Below, piece after piece: positions 55,582 to 64,000 of a stretch of DNA of 64,000 nt (position 1 is its first letter; every line of letters begins with the position of its first letter). The translations under genes were made by a program, and so were the position numbers. The notes under the pieces are model-generated. The model worked only from the letters and a program-made list of their open reading frames with translations, ran no database searches and had not been told where the DNA came from. This stretch comes from Leisingera sp. M658. GTDB lineage: Bacteria; Pseudomonadota; Alphaproteobacteria; Rhodobacterales; Rhodobacteraceae. The stretch spans positions 261,001-325,000 of the forward strand of contig NZ_CP083546.1 of assembly GCF_025144145.1 (NCBI RefSeq). The letters run 5' to 3'.

Positions 55582-55605
55582 AAAAAAGACGCCCTAAGGC
55601 GCCTT
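55582..55605 (-). terminator. tRNA-Pro terminator
   Basis: On the minus strand AAGGCGCC-TTAG-GGCGTCTT is an 8-bp stem (one G-T pair) followed by a T-run, directly after the tRNA 3' end. Confidence 0.75.
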
Positions 55606-55612
55606 GTTTTAT

Positions 55613-55689
55613 TGGTCGGAGCGAGAGGATTCGAACCTCCGGCCCCTGCCTCCCGAAGACAGTGCTCTACCAGGCTGAGCTACGCTCCG
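55613..55689 (-). tRNA. tRNA-Pro (anticodon CGG)
   Basis: Read on the minus strand: acceptor CGGAGCG pairs with CGCTCCG, anticodon stem CTGTC/GGCAG encloses TTCGGGA, T-arm GGTTCGAATCC, CCA encoded. Anticodon CGG gives proline. A diverged copy of its 3' half lies at 47148-47228 on the other strand. Confidence 0.95.
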
Positions 55690-55815
55690 ACCGTGGAGGG
55701 CGAAATAGCTCAGGGGGCGGGGTTTGACAAGGGCGATTCCGTAGAAAGCTGTGGTTTTCAGGAATTCTTTTTGCGGGCGCCGAAGGGGCCAGCGCGGTCA
55801 TAGGAGGGGCACAAA

Positions 55816-55847
55816 AAAGCCCCGCGCTGACAGTCAGGCGGGGCTTT
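55816..55847 (-). terminator. leuB terminator
   Basis: AAAGCCCCGC, a 12-nt loop, then GCGGGGCTTT form a 10-bp stem 27 nt past the leuB stop, with a T-run on the minus strand. Confidence 0.8.
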
Positions 55848-55873
55848 GAAATTTGCTTTGACCTGCCTCAATA

Positions 55874-56977
55874 TCAGAGGCTTGCCTCCAAGGCGGCAAG
55901 CACGGCATCGCCCATCTGGCTGGTGGAAACCGGCTCCACGCCGTCTTCGCCCAGCAGGTCAGCAGTGCGCACGCCATCGGCCAGGACCTTCTCAACCGCA
56001 GCTTCCAGGCGGTCGGCCTCGGCGCCCTGATCAAAGCTGTAGCGCAACGCCATCGCAAAGCTCAGGATGCAGGCGATCGGGTTGGCCTTGCCCTGGCCGG
56101 TGATGTCGGGGGCGGAGCCGTGCACCGGTTCGTACAGCGCCTTGGGGCGGCCGTTTTCCATCGGTGCGCCCAGGCTGGCGGAGGGCAGCATGCCCAAGCT
56201 GCCGGTCAGCATCGCCGCACAGTCGGACAGGATGTCGCCGAACAGGTTGTCGGTCAGGATCACGTCGAACTGTTTGGGCGCGCGCACCAGCTGCATCGCA
56301 CCGTTGTCGGCATACATATGGCTCAGCTCAACCTCGGGGTAGTCAGCCGAGACACGGGTCACCACTTCACGCCACAGAATGCCGGATTCCATCACATTGG
56401 CCTTCTCCATCGAGCAGACCTTCTTGTTCCGGCGCATTGCCAGTTCAAACGCGGAGCGGGCGGCGCGTTCGATCTCGCTCTCGGTGTAGCGCTGGGTGTT
56501 GATGCCGACGCGCTCGTTGCCTTCTTCAAAAATACCGCGCGGCTCGCCGAAATAGACGCCTGAGGTCAGCTCGCGCACGATCATGATGTCGAGGCCGGCC
56601 ACGATGTCCTTTTTCAGCGAGGAGAAATCCGCCAGCGCGTCAAAGCACTGCGCCGGGCGCAGGTTGGAATAAAGGTCCATTTCCTTGCGCAGACGCAACA
56701 GGCCGCGTTCGGGTTTGACCGAGAAATCCAGGTCGTCATAGGCAGGGCCGCCCACGGCGCCGAGCAGAACAGCGTCGGCTTCCTGGGCCTTGGCCATGGT
56801 TTCATCCGCCAGCGGTTTGCCGTGCTTGTCATAGGCCGCGCCGCCGACCAGATCCTCGCTCACATCGAACTGCAGGCCACGCTTGCCGCCGAACCAGGAG
56901 ATGATCTTGCGCACTTCGGCCATGACTTCGGGGCCGATCCCGTCGCCGGGCAGAATCAAAATCGATGGGTTGGGCAT
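55874..56977 (-). CDS. leuB: 3-isopropylmalate dehydrogenase
   Basis: LeuB oxidatively decarboxylates 3-isopropylmalate in leucine synthesis. 367 residues, the usual length, start [20 protein letters not shown] behind AGGAGG. Motifs include [14 protein letters not shown] (substrate), [10 protein letters not shown], and the NAD-site region [20 protein letters not shown] with Asp. The genes leuB, leuD and leuC are on one strand with other genes between them. Confidence 0.95.
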   Translation of the reverse strand: MPNPSILILPGDGIGPEVMAEVRKIISWFGGKRGLQFDVSEDLVGGAAYDKHGKPLADETMAKAQEADAVLLGAVGGPAYDDLDFSVKPERGLLRLRKEMDLYSNLRPAQCFDALADFSSLKKDIVAGLDIMIVRELTSGVYFGEPRGIFEEGNERVGINTQRYTESEIERAARSAFELAMRRNKKVCSMEKANVMESGILWREVVTRVSADYPEVELSHMYADNGAMQLVRAPKQFDVILTDNLFGDILSDCAAMLTGSLGMLPSASLGAPMENGRPKALYEPVHGSAPDITGQGKANPIACILSFAMALRYSFDQGAEADRLEAAVEKVLADGVRTADLLGEDGVEPVSTSQMGDAVLAALEASL

Positions 56978-57097
56978 GGGAGTCCTCCTAAAAACAGCTG
57001 GCAAGGGCGTAGCGGGACAGCGGGGCAGGGTCAACAATAGGCCCTGAAATTAAAGGGGTTTGGTTGGGATTTGCGCAGGCCGGGCCGGGTCCTGGCC

Positions 57098-58144
57098 CTA
57101 GTCCAGCGCGATATCGGCCCAAACCAGCCGGTGGCGGCTGGCAATGGCGGCTGCTGCACCCGGAGCATCCGGCCAGACAACGCCGCTGCCGGTGACGGTC
57201 AGCCCGGCTGAGGGCAGCACATAATCCACCCGCATCCGCCCGGCGCCCTGCCACTCCACGGTTGCGGTTCCGGCTTGCGGGCTAAGCGGCTGCGGGTCCT
57301 GCAGCCGGGGATCGCCCAGCAGATGGCGGATGGCGTCCTTGCGGCCTTCACCGCGTTCGGGGTCGAGATTGGCGTCACCGGCAATTACAAAGGGCGCTTG
57401 GGGTGCGGCGCCCAGGCGGCCATCCAGCAGCAGCTGCCACAGGCGGATTTCATCGCGGTTGCGCAGCCCGTTGCGGTCTTCCGGCCCGTCAAACACTGGC
57501 GGCGTAGCGTGAAATGTCATCACGTTCAGCTGCCCGCCGCCGGGCAAATCCAGCGGCACCAGCCAATGCGCGGTGGCAGGCAGGCGCTGCACGGCCTGCA
57601 CGGCGCCGGACGGAAACGGGCGCCCGTCCGGGTGCTTGGGCAGCAGCGCGCCGGGCAGGTCCCTCCACAGCAGGGCCGAGAAATCGCGGATCCCGTTACG
57701 GTCAACCGGCAGCCGGGACAAAAGCGCAATGCCGCCTTGGCCGCGAAACCGGCCGTAGCCCTGATTGTCACGCGGCCCGCCGGTTCTGCCATTGCCATCC
57801 ATGTCCAGCAGGGCCGGGGGCGGCAGCCCGGTATTGGGCTGCAGAAAAACACGGTAAGGATAGGCGGCACCGGCCTCTGCCAGCAGCCCGGCCAGGGCGG
57901 CAAGGCTGCGGCCTTCATAGTCCCAATCAATCCCCTGCAGTGCCAGCACGTCCGGCTGTGCGGCAGAGATCACCTCCACCACCGCGGCAATTTGCGGATC
58001 GCTGCCGCGCTCAATGTCGCGCAGCAGCAGGCCAGGCCCGTCCCGTGACAGCTCTGTGTTGAAGGTCGCGATGCGCAGGGTGCCGGCCTGGCCTGCGCCG
58101 GCGGCAAGGATCAGAAGAAGGAGGCTCGCCGCCAGCCGCCTCAT
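57098..58144 (-). CDS. Exported endonuclease/exonuclease/phosphatase family protein
   Basis: 348 residues with signal peptide MRRLAASLLLLILAAGAGQA. The mature part has the EEP fold motifs RIATFNTELS (Asn), DVLALQGIDWD (the usual acidic residue is Q in LQGID), FVIAGDANLDPERGEG (D and N) and SRHRLVWADIALD (final D-H pair appears as R-H-R). Several catalytic positions thus deviate, so activity is uncertain. It overlaps the next gene by 4 nt. Confidence 0.75.
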   Translation of the reverse strand: MRRLAASLLLLILAAGAGQAGTLRIATFNTELSRDGPGLLLRDIERGSDPQIAAVVEVISAAQPDVLALQGIDWDYEGRSLAALAGLLAEAGAAYPYRVFLQPNTGLPPPALLDMDGNGRTGGPRDNQGYGRFRGQGGIALLSRLPVDRNGIRDFSALLWRDLPGALLPKHPDGRPFPSGAVQAVQRLPATAHWLVPLDLPGGGQLNVMTFHATPPVFDGPEDRNGLRNRDEIRLWQLLLDGRLGAAPQAPFVIAGDANLDPERGEGRKDAIRHLLGDPRLQDPQPLSPQAGTATVEWQGAGRMRVDYVLPSAGLTVTGSGVVWPDAPGAAAAIASRHRLVWADIALD

Positions 58145-58977
58145 GCGGTTTGCAGCGCTTCGTCCGCGGCGCTGCCGGCGGCGCGCCGTTTATGCATGAT
58201 CAGCCCGGCGATGCGCTGCATTGCCATGCCGCGCATGATCATTGAGGCAGGCACCAGCGCCCAGGCGCTGATCACCCAGATCAGCATATGCGGGGCTGCC
58301 AGAATTCCGGGATCGACCAGGCCCGAGGCCATCTTGACCGCGGCGGGCAGGACAAACGGCAGCAGCACGCCGCCGATGATATTGACCCGCGCGTCACGCT
58401 GCAGCCGCTGCACCACATCGCCGCCGGTGGTGGGGTCGAACAGCGGCAGGTTGACCCAGACATTAAAAGCGCCGCTGCCGACAGGCCAGTGGCCGACACG
58501 GATCACCAGCGCAAAGCCGGCAATCGCGGCGCCCGCGATCGCACAAACCAGCCCGGCGGCATCGCGCACTATCACCATTGTGGCTTCCGGAACCTGCGGC
58601 GGCAGCATCAGCACCGTCAGCTGCACCGGCGAATAGGCAAAGTCCAGCTGCCCGCCCAGCCAGCCGCCCAGGCGCTGCACCAGCGCGGTCAGCCCGGTCG
58701 GCTCCAGCGGATGCGCCGCCAGCAGGCTCAGCGCGCCGACAGACGCAGCACAGGCGGCAAAACGCATCCGGTTGATCGGCGGCGCATTGCGGAATTCCAC
58801 AAAGCTGGGGAAGTGCGAGTTGTATTCGGTGAAGGCCAGAGCAGAGCCCAATAGCGCAATGAACAGGATGATTTCCGGAGACTCGGTGGCCGATGCCGGC
58901 AGGATCAGCGTCGGCATGGCAAACAGCATAGCCACCAATATGCCGCGGAACGCCGCGCCTGTGATGCGTGCAAACAC
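58141..58977 (-). CDS. Multi-pass membrane protein, Yip1-like, unknown function
   Basis: About 278 residues from a GTG (VFARITGAAFRGILVAMLFA); a TTG at 58986 is an alternative. AAGGGA lies 10 nt before the GTG. It has five or six membrane segments, e.g. LFAMPTLILPA, IILFIALLGSALAF, FAACAASVGALSLLA, VCAIAGAAIAGFALV, GGVLLPFVLPAAVK and LIWVISAWALVPAS. Proteins of this shape in Rhodobacteraceae are annotated as Yip1-domain or hypothetical. Coupled to the nuclease-fold gene by a 4-nt overlap. Confidence 0.6.
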   Translation of the reverse strand: MFARITGAAFRGILVAMLFAMPTLILPASATESPEIILFIALLGSALAFTEYNSHFPSFVEFRNAPPINRMRFAACAASVGALSLLAAHPLEPTGLTALVQRLGGWLGGQLDFAYSPVQLTVLMLPPQVPEATMVIVRDAAGLVCAIAGAAIAGFALVIRVGHWPVGSGAFNVWVNLPLFDPTTGGDVVQRLQRDARVNIIGGVLLPFVLPAAVKMASGLVDPGILAAPHMLIWVISAWALVPASMIMRGMAMQRIAGLIMHKRRAAGSAADEALQTA

Positions 58978-59298
58978 GTCTCTCAATCCCTTCAAACTGG
59001 AACGGGCGTTTTCGCCTCTGGGTCCAGAATTGAAGCCCCCCGGGAATGGCCCAGGGCGCTCTGCCTCATTTTTGCCCCATTGTTGCCGGGCGGCGGCTTT
59101 CCGCTCAAGGCCCGGCGGCAGGGCAGGGGCCACTTTCCCCGCGGGACTGGTGCCCGATTGCATCAGGGATTTGGTGAAGAATGAGAGGGGTGGGGGGCGC
59201 CTACCAGATGCAGTGGCAGAGCGCGAGGGAAGCACAACGAGACAGCCCGTTCTGAATTGCGGCAGGAATGCGGCGCGAATCTGGCGGGCGAAAATAGA

Positions 59299-59323
59299 AG
59301 AGCCGCCCAGGCCGGGCGACTCT
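59299..59323 (-). terminator. leuD terminator
   Basis: AGAGCCGCCC-AGGCC-GGGCGACTCT, a 10-bp stem with one mismatch, 27 nt past the leuD stop, followed on the minus strand by a T-rich stretch. Confidence 0.65.
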
Positions 59324-59349
59324 GATGTGGTCTTGGCAGAACGCGGGGG

Positions 59350-59955
59350 TCAGACCCAGGGACGGGCCTGCGCGGTCTTGTCCTCAAATGTCTTGATGGA
59401 GTCCGCTTTCTCCATGGTCAGGCCGATATCGTCCAGACCGTTCAGCAGGCAGTGCTTCTTGAATGCATCCACTTCAAACGCGATCACCTCGCCGTCCGAG
59501 GTGGTGATCTCCTGTGCTTCCAGGTCCACGGTCATGCGGGCGTTGGCACCCTTTTCCGCATCGGCCATCAGAATGTCGACCTGCTCCTGCGGCAGCACGA
59601 TCGGCAGGATGCCGTTCTTGAAGCTGTTGTTGAAGAAGATGTCGGCAAAAGACGTCGACACGATGCATTTGATGCCGAAATCGGCAATTGCCCAGGGCGC
59701 GTGCTCGCGCGAGGAACCGCAGCCGAAGTTGTCGCCCGCCACCAGGATCTCGGCCTTGCGGTACTGCGGTTTGTTCAGCACGAAATCCTCAATCTCGGTG
59801 CCGTCGCGGTTAAAGCGCATTTCGTCGAACAGGTTCTTGCCGAAGCCGGTGCGCTGAATGGATTTCAGGAACACCTTGGGGATGATCATGTCGGTGTCGA
59901 TGTTCACCAGCGGCATCGGGGCGGCGATACCCTGCAGTTTCTGGAATTTTTCCAT
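59350..59955 (-). CDS. leuD: 3-isopropylmalate dehydratase small subunit
   Basis: 201 residues beginning [20 protein letters not shown], with [16 protein letters not shown], the signature of the aconitase-family small domain. With LeuC it isomerises 2- to 3-isopropylmalate. Its start codon shares its last base with the glycosyltransferase stop, so the two are coupled. Confidence 0.95.
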   Translation of the reverse strand: MEKFQKLQGIAAPMPLVNIDTDMIIPKVFLKSIQRTGFGKNLFDEMRFNRDGTEIEDFVLNKPQYRKAEILVAGDNFGCGSSREHAPWAIADFGIKCIVSTSFADIFFNNSFKNGILPIVLPQEQVDILMADAEKGANARMTVDLEAQEITTSDGEVIAFEVDAFKKHCLLNGLDDIGLTMEKADSIKTFEDKTAQARPWV

Positions 59956-60782
59956 TACTCGTTTCCTTGTTTCTGGTGCTTCAAACCGCTGAGATCAAAG
60001 CCGATCTCTTGCGCGTGGCGTGCGATGAAGCTGTGTTTTTCGGGCCGGTGCGTCTTGTGATAGCGGCGCACCATGGATGCGTAGAGATGAACGGCCAGCG
60101 TGTTTTCGGTGAGCCAGCCATCTTCCTGGCAGTGGCCGCTGAACAGCACGTCGGTCAGAACTCCGCGGATCGGATAGAACACCTCCGGCTCGCGGACGTG
60201 TTCGACCTCGCCGGTCAGGGTCAGCGTGTAGTCCAGCGCCCGGGGGCCAAGCGACGGGCGCTGCAGCTCAAAAGCTGTCAGCAGGCGCTTGCCGGGCGGT
60301 GCGGCCTCCACCTCCTTGCGGATCTTGCGGCCCAGCCAGGGCGGCACGAACTCAGGGTCCTCGAACCAATCCAGCAGATGGTTCAGCGCAGCAGAGCCTT
60401 TCGGCAGCCGCAGCACCGCGCCGTTGATCGACCGTGTCGGCTCATAGCCGACGTGATAGCCCGCGTCCGGCAACGGCCGGCAGCAGAGCATATCAGTGTC
60501 GATCCAGATCATGTCCGTCTGCTTCAGCAGATACAGGCGGAACAGATCAGACAGCATCGAGGCAGGCGCCTCCCCGTGCCCCGCCTGGACCGGGTCCCAG
60601 ATTTCCGCTGCCGGGCAGGTGCGGACACCTGGCGGCACCGGCGGCGCTGCAGGCCCGGTGTGAAACAGCACAACCTCGTGGCCGCGCTGCACGAAACTGG
60701 CCAAAGACAGTTCGTGCAGCCAGTTCAGGCTGTCACCGATCCACAGGCTTGCAACTGCGGGAAGGGAAGGGCTGGATGGCAT
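59955..60782 (-). CDS. Glycosyltransferase with DXD motif, inserted between leuC and leuD
   Basis: 275 residues. The DXD motif is IWIDTDMLC (Asp95-Thr-Asp97) after a [12 protein letters not shown] helix, as in glycosyltransferase family 32/Gly_transf_sug proteins that use a sugar nucleotide and a divalent metal. The C-terminus ends in [14 protein letters not shown], a tyrosine/histidine-rich segment. No membrane helix. Likely adds a sugar to a cell-surface or other glycan; acceptor unknown. It sits 16 nt after leuC and overlaps leuD by 1 nt. Confidence 0.75.
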   Translation of the reverse strand: MPSSPSLPAVASLWIGDSLNWLHELSLASFVQRGHEVVLFHTGPAAPPVPPGVRTCPAAEIWDPVQAGHGEAPASMLSDLFRLYLLKQTDMIWIDTDMLCCRPLPDAGYHVGYEPTRSINGAVLRLPKGSAALNHLLDWFEDPEFVPPWLGRKIRKEVEAAPPGKRLLTAFELQRPSLGPRALDYTLTLTGEVEHVREPEVFYPIRGVLTDVLFSGHCQEDGWLTENTLAVHLYASMVRRYHKTHRPEKHSFIARHAQEIGFDLSGLKHQKQGNE

Positions 60783-60798
60783 CGGAGGCCCCTCAGGC

Positions 60799-62202
60799 TC
60801 AGATCAGCTCACGCACATCCGTCAGCCTGCCGGTCAGCGCCGCAGCAGCTGCCATGGCAGGCGACACCAGATGGGTGCGGCCCTTATAGCCCTGGCGGCC
60901 CTCGAAATTCCGGTTCGAGGTTGCGGCGCAGCGCTCGCCCTCGGACAGCTGATCGGGGTTCATCGCCAGGCACATGGAGCAACCCGCAAGACGCCACTCG
61001 AAACCGGCGGCTTCAAAGATCCCGGCCAGGCCTTCTTCTTCGGCCTGGGCACGTACCAGGCCGGACCCGGGTACGATCATGGCGCGCATGCCGTCCTTGA
61101 TCTTCTTGCCTTTCACGATCTCGGCCACGGCACGAAGGTCTTCGATGCGGCCGTTGGTGCAGGAGCCGATGAACACGGTGTCGATCTCGATGTCGGTCAG
61201 TTTCTGACCGGGGGTCAGGCCCATGTATTCGATCGAACGGCGGGCCGCCTCAACCTTGCCGCCGGTGAAATCCTCAGGTGCAGGCACCACTCCGGTGATC
61301 GGCAGCACGTCCTCAGGGCTGGTGCCCCAGGTCACAACCGGCTGGATGTCTTCGCCCTTCAGGGTGACAACCTTGTCGAAATGTGCGCCTTCATCGGTGA
61401 ACAGGGTCTTCCACCAGGTCAGCGCGGCTTCCCACTGGGCGCCTTTGGGGGCGTGCGGGCGGCCTTTGACATAGTCATAGGTGGTCTGGTCCGGGGCAAT
61501 CAGGCCGGCGCGGGCGCCGCCTTCGATGGCCATGTTGCAGACCGTCATGCGGCCTTCCATCGTGAGATCCCGGATCGCTTCGCCGCAATACTCAATCACA
61601 TAGCCGGTGCCGCCGGCGGTGCCGGTCTCGCCGATCACTGCCAGGGTGATGTCCTTGGCGGTCACACCCGGCTTCAGCTTGCCGGTGATTTCCACCTTCA
61701 TGTTCTTGGATTTCTTCTGGATCAGCGTCTGGGTGGCCAGCACGTGCTCCACCTCCGAGGTGCCGATGCCGTGCGCCAGCGCGCCGAACGCACCGTGGGT
61801 GGCAGTGTGGCTGTCGCCGCAGACCACGGTCATGCCGGGCAGGGTCCAGCCCTGTTCCGGGCCGACGATATGCACGATACCCTGGCGGACGTCATCCACC
61901 GGGTAGTAATGCACGCCGAATTCGCGGGCGTTTTTGTCAAGCGCTTCGACCTGGATGCGGCTTTCCTCGTTCTCGATGCCTTTGGCACGGTCGAGCGTGG
62001 TCGGCACGTTGTGGTCCGGCACCGCGATGGTTTTATCCGGGGCATGCACGCCGCGGCCGGCCATGCGCAGGCCTTCGAACGCCTGCGGGCTGGTCACTTC
62101 GTGGACCAGGTGGCGGTCGATATAAAGCAGGCTGGTGCCATCCTCGGCTTCATGCGCAACATGCGCATCCCAGATTTTGTCATAGAGTGTTTTGGGGGAC
62201 AT
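60799..62202 (-). CDS. leuC: 3-isopropylmalate dehydratase large subunit
   Basis: 467 residues from [20 protein letters not shown]. Iron-sulfur ligands are visible in [13 protein letters not shown] and [13 protein letters not shown], the aconitase-family pattern. The length matches LeuC. The in-frame upstream extension has no ribosome site and is not coding. Forms a dimer with LeuD. Confidence 0.95.
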   Translation of the reverse strand: MSPKTLYDKIWDAHVAHEAEDGTSLLYIDRHLVHEVTSPQAFEGLRMAGRGVHAPDKTIAVPDHNVPTTLDRAKGIENEESRIQVEALDKNAREFGVHYYPVDDVRQGIVHIVGPEQGWTLPGMTVVCGDSHTATHGAFGALAHGIGTSEVEHVLATQTLIQKKSKNMKVEITGKLKPGVTAKDITLAVIGETGTAGGTGYVIEYCGEAIRDLTMEGRMTVCNMAIEGGARAGLIAPDQTTYDYVKGRPHAPKGAQWEAALTWWKTLFTDEGAHFDKVVTLKGEDIQPVVTWGTSPEDVLPITGVVPAPEDFTGGKVEAARRSIEYMGLTPGQKLTDIEIDTVFIGSCTNGRIEDLRAVAEIVKGKKIKDGMRAMIVPGSGLVRAQAEEEGLAGIFEAAGFEWRLAGCSMCLAMNPDQLSEGERCAATSNRNFEGRQGYKGRTHLVSPAMAAAAALTGRLTDVRELI

Positions 62203-62255
62203 GGGTCCACTCCCGTATGTATTTGGGTATGCTGGCTTTGGGCTGGGCAACGGCC

Positions 62256-62354
62256 TTATAGGCGCGCCAGGACCGTGCGGGCGGCGCCATAGAACCGTTC
62301 GCGCAGCCGTGCGCGGTCTTGCAGTTCGATCTTTTGCGCCAATACGAGGGTCAT
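62256..62354 (-). CDS. Possible 32-residue leader/small protein
   Basis: On the minus strand an ATG at 62354 opens [20 protein letters not shown], ending TVLARL at a stop 53 nt before the leuC start. It contains no Leu-codon cluster such as classical leader peptides have (its leucines are scattered), and only a weak ribosome site. It may be noise; the rest of the 62203-62528 spacer holds nothing recognised. Confidence 0.25.
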   Translation of the reverse strand: MTLVLAQKIELQDRARLRERFYGAARTVLARL

Positions 62355-62528
62355 GGCTGTCAGATACATCCGCAAGGGCCGGCAATCAAGATTCGTTCTA
62401 ACGCCGGGGCGAGCGGGTTCTGATCCGGAAATCTCGCGTCCGTCCGCCCCCATGGGCAGGCACTGCCCTTGTCTGTTCTTGATCAAAGCATTCAGGAGCG
62501 GCACACTGCCTGAAAAACGGGAGGCTTG

Positions 62529-63905
62529 ATGGAGCCGGAAGAGCAGACCCTGCCAAAAGACGCAATCGCGGAAAGCACCGCAGAGGCGCTGGAGTTCGGG
62601 CAGCAGATCTGGGACTTGCTGATGCAGGGGGGCGAGCTTCTGCTCAGGCCCTGGAACGCCTATCAGGTAGGCATTGCGCTGGCGGTGTTCGTGCTGGCTG
62701 CGCTGATCGCCAAGCCGTTGGGCAGCGCATTCCATGACTGGCTGCGCGGGCGCGAGGGCTGGCCGCGCTGGCGGATGCGGGTGGGGCTGGTGCTGCACAA
62801 GCGGATCCGCGGCATCCTGTTTGTGGTGCTGATCTGGCTGGTGGTGCTGATCATGCAGGAGGCGACCTGGCCCAGCCGCTCGCGGTTGCTCGAGCTGATC
62901 GCCAACCTGTCGCTGGCCTGGCTGATTGTCTCTTTTGCGACCAGACTGGTTGGCAATCCCTTGCTGCGGAACCTGGTGAAATACGGCGCCTGGATCTGGA
63001 TCACCCTGCGTATTCTGGGCATCACCCAAGAGGCAATCCATCTGCTGGACGGCGTCGCCATCGAATTCGGCGACCTTCGGATCTCGCTCTATCTGGTGGT
63101 TCAGGCGGCGGTCATTCTTGGCGTCATGCTGACGCTGGCGCGGGTGATTTCATCGGTGGCGGCCAATCGTATCCGCAGCAACGCCGATATCTCCCCGTCT
63201 ATGCAGGTTCTGGGCGCCAAGATGGCGCAGATCCTGCTGTTCGGCGGCGCCTTCTTCATTGGCCTTAAGGCCATCGGCATCGACCTGACCGGGCTGGCAG
63301 TGCTGTCCGGTGCCATCGGTGTGGGTCTTGGTTTCGGCCTGCAAAAAGTGGTGTCGAATCTGGTGTCGGGTCTCATCATCCTGTTGGACAAGTCAATCAA
63401 ACCCGGCGATGTGATCAGTCTCGGAGACACCTTCGGGTGGATCAATGCGCTGGGTGCGCGCTATGTCTCGGTCGTGACCCGCGACGGCCGGGAATACCTG
63501 ATTCCAAATGAGGACCTGATCACCTCTCAGGTGGTGAACTGGTCGCATTCCGATAAATTCGTGCGGCTGGATTTGACCTTTGGCACCGGTTACGGCGACG
63601 ACCCTCACAAGGTGCGCAAGATCGCGATTGACGCCGCATTAGGGGTGAACAGAGTGCTGAGCGCGGGCGGCAAGAAACCGGTCTGCCATATCACCGGTTT
63701 TGGCGACAGCAGCGTTGATTATGTTCTCAGAATCTGGATCGACGACCCCACCGGCGGCCTCACCAATATCCGCGGCAATGTCTATCTGGCGCTATGGGAT
63801 GCGTTCCAGGCTGAAGACATCTCAATCCCCTTCCCGCAGCGCGAGGTGCGGATGCTGAACGACCCGCTGCCGGTCAGGGTTGCACCTGCCGGAAATGAGG
63901 GATAA
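62529..63905 (+). CDS. Mechanosensitive ion channel, MscS family
   Basis: 458 residues. After a polar start there are about five membrane helices (approximately 39-62, 96-115, 125-145, 175-200 and 225-245). The MscS pore helix and beta domain follow: TGLAVLSGAIGVGLGFGLQK, then VSNLVSGLIILLDKSIKPGD and ISLGDTFGWINALGARYVSV, plus YLIPNEDLITSQVVNWSHSD. The channel opens under membrane tension to release osmolytes. GGGAGG 5 nt before the ATG at 62529 supports that start over TTG at 62526. Divergent from leuC. Confidence 0.88.
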   Translation: MEPEEQTLPKDAIAESTAEALEFGQQIWDLLMQGGELLLRPWNAYQVGIALAVFVLAALIAKPLGSAFHDWLRGREGWPRWRMRVGLVLHKRIRGILFVVLIWLVVLIMQEATWPSRSRLLELIANLSLAWLIVSFATRLVGNPLLRNLVKYGAWIWITLRILGITQEAIHLLDGVAIEFGDLRISLYLVVQAAVILGVMLTLARVISSVAANRIRSNADISPSMQVLGAKMAQILLFGGAFFIGLKAIGIDLTGLAVLSGAIGVGLGFGLQKVVSNLVSGLIILLDKSIKPGDVISLGDTFGWINALGARYVSVVTRDGREYLIPNEDLITSQVVNWSHSDKFVRLDLTFGTGYGDDPHKVRKIAIDAALGVNRVLSAGGKKPVCHITGFGDSSVDYVLRIWIDDPTGGLTNIRGNVYLALWDAFQAEDISIPFPQREVRMLNDPLPVRVAPAGNEG

Positions 63906-64000
63906 AGCACAGGGCTTGCATCGCCGGAGCGGGGTTTCATTGAAAATTCACCATCTGGTTGCTACATTATTAATAGGCCCGGCGCCGGGGCTTGGCGGCG
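63906..64000 (+). other. Spacer, no gene seen
   Basis: No gene. A TTGAAA near 63940 and TACATTAT 17-18 nt later resemble a promoter reading rightward out of the window. Confidence 0.3.

Noticed and set aside
60871-62292. 473-codon plus-strand frame
   Set aside because: Antisense to leuC.

Overview
The window is a chromosomal segment of an alphaproteobacterium. High GC, the order rpmH-rnpA-yidD-ttcA-yidC-MOSC-yihA-argB, Ehu-type and Dpp-type transporters and GntR/LysR-controlled catabolic operons all suggest a marine Rhodobacteraceae (Roseobacter group, Leisingera/Phaeobacter/Ruegeria-like). That placement is inferred from protein similarity and gene order recalled by eye; no search was run.

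Layout. (1) 1-16.9 kb is core: a SixA-type phosphatase, a ferredoxin-like protein, argB, a PepSY/DUF2946 pair, yihA, a MOSC protein, yidC, an EAL protein, ttcA, yidD, rnpA, rpmH, a TVP38 + flavin disulfide reductase pair, a histidine kinase and tRNA-Arg(ACG). (2) 16.9-33.4 kb is an accessory block starting at tRNA-Arg. It holds a dead TniQ gene, a LysR-linked three-gene operon, an AT-rich patch with an HD + HSP90-like ATPase protein and a small membrane protein, a translationally coupled three-gene conflict-type operon whose ATPase is cut off by an IS3-family element, a truncated serine hydrolase, an OYE/LysR pair, a serine-recombinase tail and a 21-nt tRNA-fMet-like end. (3) 33.7-42.3 kb is an ectoine/amino-acid-type (Ehu-like) uptake and catabolism operon with a divergent GntR/UTRA regulator and two identical palindromic operators. 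(4) 42.3-47.2 kb is a graveyard of IS1182, IS110 and IS3 elements, a ThiF/E1 fragment and a displaced 3' half of tRNA-Pro. (5) 47.3-55.7 kb holds a LysR gene, a dipeptide ABC operon (dppABCDF-like), an unknown gene, an IS66 remnant and intact tRNA-Pro(CGG). (6) 55.8-64 kb holds leuB, leuD and leuC interleaved with a nuclease-fold protein, a membrane protein and a DXD glycosyltransferase, then an MscS channel.

Most notable signals. (a) A family of about 37-44-nt palindromic mini-elements is seen four times. All four copies sit inside IS3-family transposase ORFs and break the reading frame. They share outer blocks but have different stems that still pair. (b) Two candidate defence/conflict loci: HD-HSP90-like (23.3-25.8 kb), and a nuclease-like / winged-helix / SMC-type ATPase operon (27.2-28.7 kb) decapitated by an IS. 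(c) Several tRNA-linked scars: tRNA-Arg with TniQ, an fMet end with a recombinase tail, and an inverted partial tRNA-Pro repeat.
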